Positions 18,333-25,599 of a stretch of DNA of 25,599 nt are shown in pieces. Each line of letters opens with the position of its first letter. Positions within the stretch are counted from its first letter, which is position 1. A program made the position numbers and the translations under genes. Source of the DNA: Saccoglossus kowalevskii (Eukaryota > Hemichordata > Enteropneusta > Harrimaniidae); the NCBI RefSeq assembly GCF_000003605.2, contig NW_003118938.1, forward strand, positions 73,540-99,138, given 5' to 3'. Below the pieces are notes generated by a model. The model was not told the origin of the DNA and did no database searches. It saw nothing but the letters and a program-made list of their open reading frames with translations.

Positions 18333-19886
18333 TTCGTGCATTCACCGTGACTATATCTAGCTAGAATTTGTTAAAGGTAAGAACGGACTTAATTGTAGTA
18401 AGGTGTCAATTCTACGGAACGCAATGTCGAAAACTGCCTATACGTACGTACATACATATTGTGCATTGTTGTCCAGATAACAAACAAAAATGCTCTAAAT
18501 AAAACATGAGTGTTATTTTGAAATTTCATTAGGCTAATGGAATACAAACAATAAATTTCAGAGGAATGTGTTTACCGAAGCATGTGACATTAAAAAATAA
18601 TTAATTTGGGCGACTGTCACTGACAACAATGTGACTGAGTAATGGCCATAGCGTACAAATAACATCCACCTTTTTTCAACCGTGTTGTGTCATATATGAG
18701 CGATAGACATCCATGAAAACGATTTTATTTTTTTGCTGAAACTCGTACAATACGTAATCTTCTAAGCTATGATTGTGGATATGATCTTTTCCCGAGATCC
18801 TTCTCCTGGTGCACCATGGGACTTTAGTATCTAAATAATTATTTATCTTGCACACTGTCAGTGTATGACATCATAGACGGTTTCTATGGTAACAAGAATA
18901 CCCCATGGGTACGTCTGCTATCAGTATAGCGTTAATAATACATACACGAGAAACCTTGGTTCAAACAAAGAATACATCATATCAAACATTTCCATAATTA
19001 TTCATGGTGTGTACGATGATCATCCTACAAATTTTGAACACAGAAAGAACACACTTGAACAACTATATAAATAGATCAATATTATCATTTATATTTTAAT
19101 TTCTCAATGTTTCACCGCTTTGCAGTCATCGCCGAGTAAGTCGCTATTACCTACAGAACACCAAAATAATAAAAAACACATATCTTTATAATTTTGCCTG
19201 CGAATTATCCAGCATTTTCAACAAGTCTTGTGGAGCGCGATCGGTCAGTTTCACTGTGACGGGACCGGCATGTATTATATGGGGTTAAACGCCCACTTTC
19301 ATAGTGGATCACGGAACTTGGATGGATGACTGCGAATTTGGCGAGTTTTTTAACAATCGAATCCGGGAAGTTGTTGTTTAAAAATGAACCATTTTTAAAT
19401 AGTTGTGCTCTTCACTTGAGGCACGTGACAATCCAGTTCTGGAAATCAGTTCTTTCCTAGTATAGTTAGAACAAAAAAACTAGTAATCGGGTACTTTATA
19501 ATTTCACAATACCATGATTTGTTTTTACTTGATTTATGTTGTGTTTTACATTTTTAGTTCACTGTAATCATCATCATAACCAATGCATTTTTTTCAGGGT
19601 ATCCGAAAAACATTGCCCCCGTTTTTTGATTTTTGAAACTGCCCCCCCCCCCCCGATTGCCTTTTCTGGACATTGACCACTCACTAACCAATGTAGAGAA
19701 TTTTAGTCTACATCCTTTACACTATTCAGGTTTATTTTAGTCTTTCCATTTTTTAGAATGTTTAGCAATCTAACTTAATGGGCTTGCTACAAACGCGCAG
19801 CAAAAAAGAACATCTTCATTACCCCTAAAACAATGTTATTGTTATGTAATAACAGATCACCGATATCAAAAGCTAGAAACCTCGGG

Positions 19887-19913
19887 GTGTGTGTGTGTGT
19901 GTGTGTGTGTGTT
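19887..19913. repeat. (GT)n dinucleotide microsatellite
   Basis: Twelve to thirteen uninterrupted GT units. Confidence 0.95.
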
Positions 19914-20530
19914 TTATCTTAAACCAATAGCTAAACTAACGTTTTGATCTATTCTAGGCTACAAGTATTATATTTTTTTAAGATTCAATTCTGCTTATTG
20001 TTGTTGTTTATTTTAAAAATCTTACCGTATATAATGAAATATATTCAATATCGGCTGTTTAATAATTATCTGGCGTGATCGTTGCTATAAAAGTTTCATA
20101 CGTGATCCTGTAAGAAATCACATAAATAAGAACAACCACTGTTAAGACCTTGTTACACGAGTCAACGACGACTAATCAACACTCTTTGGTTTCACGATGC
20201 ATTATATAGATAAAGCCCAGCCTTTCTAGGTGGATTTCCACATATATCACCCCATTCTGGTGTTCTGGTGGTAGTAGTTATCACAGTGACGTGACGTCTT
20301 AATCGTGGTTTGATCTTTAATTTGGTTTCATTGCTATTTTATTATGTGTTTTCGTTGTGTCAACCACAATGCCACTGGCATGATTCCTGTCTATAGCTTA
20401 CAATGTCAGAATTTATTGTTTATTTACCCGGTTAGGAAATTGTCAACAATGTTTCTGAACCCGGATGTTACTTATACATGTGTTACAAATTACAGATGTC
20501 ATAAATACATCCATTTCGTTTCAATTAGTA

Positions 20531-20536
20531 TTTATT
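20531..20536 (-). promoter_or_regulatory. Poly(A) signal AATAAA of the carboxylesterase
   Basis: AATAAA on the minus strand about 40 nt after the TGA. A second AATAAA is at 20417-20412. Either fits a short 3' UTR. Confidence 0.5.
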
Positions 20537-20574
20537 TTCGTAAATGAACCAAATGTAATGAATTACAATTCCAG

Positions 20575-21636
20575 TCACTGACAAGACTTATGAAGAATGC
20601 GATATTTTCGGGAATATACATCCAGTGTATCCCAGAAATCACACTTTTTGCTCAGGTAATCTTTATCAACACGACTCGGTGTCGTAAAATGCATGTAACT
20701 CCAATTACTTGAATTTGAGTATTCTGGCCAGTTTTGTAATCTATTGTGAACATAGCTGGTGGCGCTCTTTTTAGTTTGTCCGTTGTTTGGATTACCGGTA
20801 TGCGCAAAGTTGGTCCAGTAGTATAGCATGGTATCGGTTAAAACGAGTTCATCTGGTGTATAATTATAACCGCCGTTAGTAGCTGTATGGAAAACAAACG
20901 GTAGTTCGGCACCATGACATACATGAGTGGTACACATGCTCTCCCAGGATGGTCCCCAAGCTTTGTGGAATGACATCACGTGGTCATACAGATACATCCA
21001 CACTTTGTTGTTACCGTGCCTGGCGACTCCGCGTAAAGCAGCGCGTGTAGGACAGGCAAATACGAAATGGTGGGCAGCAGTCGAGAGCGGCTCTCTTTGG
21101 TCGCTGCCCGGAGGCCCCGGCGGATACTCTTCTATCACTTTAAAAAAGTGTGTTGGAAATACTGCCAGTACGAATTCATATACCTGTATAATATTTGCTG
21201 GATCAGGGAATGCCCCAAATATATAAATTCTGGCTTCGTCAGATGTGGTTCCCATCATTATCGGTTTATCTTGGTATTCTCCTTTCATGAACGAATCCAC
21301 TGATTGTTTTGTAATGTCTTTACCATCAACGACAGGGCCCCATGGTTCGAATTCTTCTAGCAAACGTAACGGATTTATGATCACTCCTCCACTTTGGCCC
21401 TGTGCTGCGTAGACACTTTCTGGTGACGCAGATCGAAGACACTTCATATCACCATGTGTGCAGTTAAGATCGTCTGCGAGGTCATTTCCAAGAATGACTG
21501 CCTCCCAGGGTGTCTTGAAGGGCACTGAATATGGGAAACTCTCTATGATGGCGCGATGAAAAAGGTGTTTGCTCTTGTCCGTAGCTAAGTGAATGGCGAC
21601 TGATTGAGATCCTGCACTTTGACCAAATATTGTAAC
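20575..21636 (-). CDS. Carboxylesterase exon 4 (catalytic triad, 3' end)
   Basis: Residues 201-553: VTIFGQSAG (Ser207), [10 protein letters not shown] (Glu334), [12 protein letters not shown] (His441), and the C-terminal NFAHTGNPN and WPEYS motifs, ending HKSCQ. Acceptor TTGATACCCAG lies 33-42 codons inside an ORF that reads upstream through the 130-bp intron, so the apparent Met further upstream is not the start. Confidence 0.96.
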   Translation of the reverse strand, partial: VTIFGQSAGSQSVAIHLATDKSKHLFHRAIIESFPYSVPFKTPWEAVILGNDLADDLNCTHGDMKCLRSASPESVYAAQGQSGGVIINPLRLLEEFEPWGPVVDGKDITKQSVDSFMKGEYQDKPIMMGTTSDEARIYIFGAFPDPANIIQVYEFVLAVFPTHFFKVIEEYPPGPPGSDQREPLSTAAHHFVFACPTRAALRGVARHGNNKVWMYLYDHVMSFHKAWGPSWESMCTTHVCHGAELPFVFHTATNGGYNYTPDELVLTDTMLYYWTNFAHTGNPNNGQTKKSATSYVHNRLQNWPEYSNSSNWSYMHFTTPSRVDKDYLSKKCDFWDTLDVYSRKYRILHKSCQ

Positions 21637-23803
21637 CTGGGTATCAAACAAAGTGAACAGTACTGTGATCTGATACAGACATGACATACAATGTGATTGA
21701 GATCGGAATTTATCTAAAGATACGCGTAGATTGGAATACATCACGATATATTCTTTCAATACTTACCTTATCGGGGTCTCCACCAAATGCCTCGATGTTA
21801 GACTGGATCCAATCCATCGCCGCACGTTGATCCATGATGCCATAGTTACCAATAGCAGCGTCACTTTTGGTACCAGCAACCAAAAATCCAAACGCTCCTG
21901 TCGATGAAATGTAGAAATCGACACATAGTAACAGCCGCCATGGTAGTAAATTAAGACACAATAGTGCCAGTATTTAATTCACATCGCTAACTTATCCATA
22001 TTTAATGAGTCCGTGCCTGTATCAAGGGCAACCCCTTACAGACAACAGGCCAAACTTACTGAAAACATAACTTCCTTGACTGAGGCAATAAACAGGTTAG
22101 CATCAAACTGTTTACGGGATATCATATATTCGGTAAGAGTTCAATGGCTTATAGAGGGCGCATATTTACCATAATGTTTACAGACACTTTAACCACAAAC
22201 TACTTTACATTGACACATTGTTCAAGTCAATGTTTGCATCGTGATTGTTGTAATCTATCATCAAACTTAATATTCAGTTTTACTGATTTTATTGTACATT
22301 TAGAAGTTGCATCATACTCTTAGAATATCAATTAAATAATCAGACATTGTATTTCTTTTTCTCTTGTAATGTAAATGTTTTCTGACATTATGTTTTAGAT
22401 CGCATCTCAATTAAATATTGCTGCCACATGTGCTAAATATGCGACTTCCTTTCTATAACATATACATTCACCATACCAGTAAACAAATTTAAAGGGCGGT
22501 AGTGGTTGCACCACGCATGCGTGAGTCAGATGGGTCTCTTATAAACAAAGATAGCGACTTTGACTTGCGCAGATCAACGAGTACAAACTGAGACTTTACC
22601 AAGTTTTAATTAGGTATTTTGTAGGTGATTGGAATGTATCGAAAGAGTCACCGGCGGTAATTAGTCGCGCTCAGGTCAAATCTCAAACTTGTGATTTCTA
22701 TTAAATGATCGTTTGATCGATTACATGATTGTGGGAAAATCAAAGTTTATCAACACAGATGTCGCAACGAATTGGATCACGTGCAGTGTTTTAATTCTCA
22801 TATCTTAGTACCTACCTAATCTGTAGTTGATAAACACAGTAACTGTGTTAGTATAATTCGACATGAACCGCCCATCTGTCAGCTCCGTGTATCCACTTCC
22901 AGTTATGAAGTTTCCTCCGTGTATAAACATCATCACTGGGAACTTTGACCCATTGACAGCGGTCAGCGGAGTAAAAACTGTCAAATACAAACAGTCTTCA
23001 CTGACCTGAAAAATAGACGATTTATAGTTACGACATCTTTTTCTTTCCGCCCTTTCGAATTATCACACAAAGAGGGAGTACAAAAAATACAAGCATTGTG
23101 TTGGTGACTTGATATGGGGCAGTGTTTTGAGATTGGTTATGACACCACACACGAGTAGCAGTACTGTTGACAGTGACTATCTTTGAATTCAACAACTAGA
23201 TCTTGATTATGATATTAAGCTGGGAAAAATACTAATGACATATTTTCAAAAAATAAATATTTCTTACAGAATACTCACATACAGGAGCTTGGGAATACGA
23301 AGAAAACGTCAATGATGACAGTAACTAGCATATAAGTACATCGGATATTGACAGTAACGCTAGTTACAGGATGAATTTTGATATACATTCTGTCCGCAAT
23401 ATTACAAATAAGTGCGTTTAAAAAATGGCAATGTATGCGGTCTTTCCTGAAACATTCAGTATACAGACGCATAAAAACTCATTCCTTATTATTGTAACAT
23501 TATTAAAACAATACATAGACTTACCGAGTCTGGACATGTATATGGCGGTAAATCGCAATGCTGGTAACATCCAGGTGGTGGTTTTGTTGCCTGTAATACT
23601 GACGGAGCCCAGGGTTTAGCTGGTTTCGGTGGACACCAGCGGTTATCACCTATTGGTGGTGAGGCGTATGGTATCCCGAAGAACACCTTAACCATATCCA
23701 TGTAAATGCCCTCTACCGGTCCATTTGATGTTTTTACAATGGGACCGGGGACACATAACGTGTTTGAGATGATGGAGAAAATAAGAAGTAAAGTGAAATG
23801 CAT
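20575..23803 (-). CDS. Secreted type-B carboxylesterase, 4 exons
   Basis: 553 residues from exons 23803-23525, 23005-22816, 21897-21767 and 21636-20575, all in frame with GT-AG introns of 519, 918 and 130 bp. An alpha/beta-hydrolase of the cholinesterase/carboxylesterase family that hydrolyses carboxylic esters. Seen: hydrophobic signal peptide (1 to about 17), [11 protein letters not shown] (42-52), SEDCLYL (95-101), oxyanion HGG (122-124), GQSAG with nucleophile Ser207, SDEA with Glu334, and HGAELPFVF with His441. A Cys pair (NCT...MKC) fits the conserved disulfide, and several N-glycosylation sequons (NYT, NCT, NWS) fit secretion. No C-terminal ER-retention signal or GPI signal. GQSAG rather than GESAG is unlike cholinesterases and resembles the Dictyostelium crystal/D2-type esterases. 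An in-frame TAA lies 9 nt before the ATG. Substrate unknown. Confidence 0.96.
21767..21897 (-). CDS. Carboxylesterase exon 3
   Basis: Residues 158-200: AFGFLVAG, then [19 protein letters not shown] and FGGDPDK, the conserved block before the nucleophile elbow. Acceptor TTCATCGACAG, donor GTAAGT, phase 0. Confidence 0.95.
22489..22794. mobile_element. MITE copy 2 (TTAA-flanked), carboxylesterase intron 2
   Basis: 306 bp bounded by TTAA. The left end TTAAAGGGCGGTAGTGGTTG continues into GCACCACGCATGCGTG, an imperfect inverted match of about 35 bp to the right end of copy 1. Same orientation as copy 1. TTAA targets suggest piggyBac-like mobilisation, but a 3-bp TAA/TTA target (Harbinger-like) is not excluded. 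Confidence 0.78.
22816..23005 (-). CDS. Carboxylesterase exon 2 (oxyanion hole)
   Basis: Residues 94-156: [13 protein letters not shown], then [11 protein letters not shown] with the oxyanion-hole glycines, ending FINYRL before a split Gly. Acceptor TATTTTTCAG, donor GTAGGT, phase 1. Confidence 0.95.
23525..23803 (-). CDS. Carboxylesterase exon 1
   Basis: Residues 1-93: signal peptide [17 protein letters not shown], then the family's N-terminal strand and [15 protein letters not shown]. Three Cys near the end (GCYQHC, YTC). Donor GTAAGT, phase 0. Confidence 0.95.
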
Positions 23804-24339
23804 GGCAGCTTAACAATACTGATAACTATATAAGGGGCATGCTATATGTCTTTACGGGGGGGGTACTTTTATCACAGTGCAAAGGTTAATTATATTCATA
23901 TGTATATTATTCGCCTATATAGATATTTCATTATACAGGATATTATGTAGGATATACTGCAGTGTGTCTTTGACAGTGACAATCACTGAGTCCCCGTGAC
24001 CTACTAGTATATTGCAATGTCTTTTGATGTGTCAATCATTGGGTCGCCGCAGCTTGTGCATTACATAGCACATGAACTATCTCAATAACCGTACTTTGAT
24101 CCATCTCGTTAGATGTGCTTTGATTCCTATTGTAAATACACTACGTCACTAAATGATACTAATAGTTTATTGACCTCGTGTTGATACTGTGTTTCGGCTA
24201 CAGGAAACAATTGTCTACATTATATTCGGAAATGACGTTAGGACATTGTAAATATCATGGGCACCCAATAATATACACTTTTGAGAATGTTTCCAAACTT
24301 TTAATTGCAGGGTTCGATACTACAGCCACTACAGCCAAG
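23804..24339. other. 5' flank of the carboxylesterase gene
   Basis: AT-rich with no exon seen. A TATATA at 23827-23832 is very close to the ATG, so whether it is a TATA box is unclear. Confidence 0.4.
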
Positions 24340-25599
24340 TTTCTGATCAAATTTATCATATATATATATCAATTTTCCAATCACTTTTCACAACTTTGTA
24401 CAGTTTTCTGAACAGATTACAGCTATAATTGCTGACTCTAATTAACAATAAGTTATTCAAATAAAGTGCAAATTTTCAAATTGCTTTCAAGATTTAAAAG
24501 CAGTTTTTACGATTTTCAACAGAAATATTCCTCATCACAGTAACAAAGTTTATATTTTTAATTAAAATATTTAATTTCAATGTGTGTGATAAATGAACAA
24601 ATTTTGTTTCACTAAGTAATTTTCCCAGATGATCTCCAATGCAAGTGCTTGCTCGCCCGATGAAGTTCATATTGTCAGATCACATCATGACCACTTTGCT
24701 TGCTATAAATGTATTTTGATCTTGTTTCTTGTTGGAGGTCATTTAACTTTTGGAAATGTTTCAAAATAGAGACTGATTGCACTTGTATGTTCCGGATTTG
24801 ACCTCTACATGCTTTGAACATAGTCCGACTATTTGTGGGTGTATTACGACGCTTTTCATCGCATTTTCGCAATTTCCGCTACAGATTTCGAAAATTAAAC
24901 CACTTAAACCAAATTTCTAGACAAATCTAGCACATTTTCAATCGCTTTACACAATTTTGTGCGCTATTTTACACGAATGTACGCTGAGCTCGTATGATAA
25001 TTTGGTAATACATATAGGGCAATCGCGCGACTTTTCATTAATTTTGCTAACATTAAGTGCGGGGTTGGTAGGACAATCACTTAAGTCAATTTTTGAACAT
25101 ATTTATCAACTTTCCAATCGCTTTTCAAAACTTTGTATGGTCTTTTCAATAGATTAGAGCCATAATGTCCGACTATATATAATAAATAAATATTAAGACG
25201 AAACATATATGATCGTATTCTGCTATATCTCAGCTTTCTGAAACATATACATTGCTTGCATGCTTAGTAACTGGTGAGGAAAGTCCTGATTTTATCTCAA
25301 TTAAACTATAACTTGTGTTTCTCCTCTCGCTACCTTAACAATAAGTTATTGAAATTAAGTTCAAATTTTCAAACTGCTTTCAAGGTTTAAAGCAGTTTTC
25401 ACGACTTACAACAGAATTATTCTATATCACAGTCACAAAGATTTCGATGTGTGTGGCAAATATAAAACAATTGTCCGCTAGGTGATTTTCCCATGCAAGT
25501 ACTTACTCGCCCGACAATGCATAACATTTCATACTTGCCAACCACATGACCTATGGGTGTCTTCAGAGCGTCGAGGAGGAGATCATTTAATGTTTGGAA
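24340..25599. repeat. Diverged tandem duplication, about 0.75-0.9 kb period
   Basis: TTTCCAATC.CTTTTCA.AACTTTGTA at about 24370 recurs at about 25110 and in weaker form at about 24935. AACAATAAGTTATT...CAAATTTTCAAA.TGCTTTCAAG at 24444 recurs at 25337. The GCAAGTGCTTGCTCGCCCGA segment at 24641 recurs near 25495, and GGAGGTCATTTAACTTTTGGAA at 24735 near 25579. The second copy runs off the window. No coding sequence recognised. Confidence 0.75.

Larger units (their letters stand above)
17964..20530. other. Intergenic region between carboxylesterase and STRA6-like gene
   Basis: Should hold the STRA6-like promoter and 5' UTR and the carboxylesterase 3' end. Contains a C13 tract at 19642-19654 and (GT)n at 19887-19913. 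No TATA box or exon I would defend. Confidence 0.5.

Noticed and set aside
20927-21303. Plus-strand open frames opposite the carboxylesterase
   Set aside because: Shadow of the coding exon 4 on the opposite strand.
24178-24411. 77-codon plus-strand open frame
   Set aside because: Ends within the duplicated non-coding segment; no homology and AT-rich composition.
1-25599. CRISPR arrays, operons or prokaryotic defence systems
   Set aside because: The tandem repeats have no unique spacers, and the genes are spliced eukaryotic genes.

Overview
This is a stretch of animal (metazoan) nuclear DNA. It is AT-rich, intron-rich and full of minisatellites and short transposon copies, with long non-coding spans and no prokaryotic features. 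Gene content and the kind of short repeats suggest a marine invertebrate (a lophotrochozoan or an invertebrate deuterostome). I cannot settle the phylum from the sequence alone.

Two genes can be reconstructed completely, both on the minus strand. (1) A 17-exon gene (start codon at 17963, stop at 3997) encodes a 721-residue membrane protein of the STRA6 / RBP-receptor family, the retinol channel-receptors. All 17 exons join in frame, and the order of conserved blocks follows vertebrate STRA6 from the GGRPGLP loop to the C-terminal RNRWW...TLHNNPSLREFR block. (2) A 4-exon gene (start 23803, stop 20575) encodes a 553-residue secreted type-B carboxylesterase with signal peptide, oxyanion HGG, nucleophile Ser in GQSAG, catalytic Glu and catalytic His all present. 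It lies 2.6 kb upstream of the STRA6-like gene. Carboxylesterases can hydrolyse retinyl esters in vertebrates, so a retinoid link is possible but unproven.

At the left edge a short plus-strand exon (320-438) looks like the last exon of a third gene whose body lies outside the window. It converges on the STRA6-like gene.

Layout: 1-276 a 36-bp minisatellite carrying a tRNA box-A-like motif; 320-438 a terminal exon; 440-3990 intergenic, with a CCAAT-palindrome array (about 1150-1785) and a 32/64-bp TGACGT array (about 2741-3110); 3997-17963 the STRA6-like gene, whose introns hold a LINE reverse-transcriptase relic (6955-7300), a TTAA-flanked MITE (10235-10507), a 462-bp element with 8-bp target duplication inserted in a CCAACC array (13016-13477) and a 20-bp GATA-motif array (14255-14815); 17964-20530 intergenic; 20575-23803 the carboxylesterase gene with a second copy of the same MITE (22489-22794); 23804-25599 AT-rich DNA with an internally duplicated segment and no gene I can support.

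I found no novel multi-gene system. The points most worth checking are the invertebrate STRA6-like receptor itself (with an extra N-terminal hydrophobic segment, conserved disease-allele positions and a missing signalling tyrosine), two new short transposon families defined by their ends, a duplicated splice donor, and several minisatellites whose units each contain a transcription-factor core motif.
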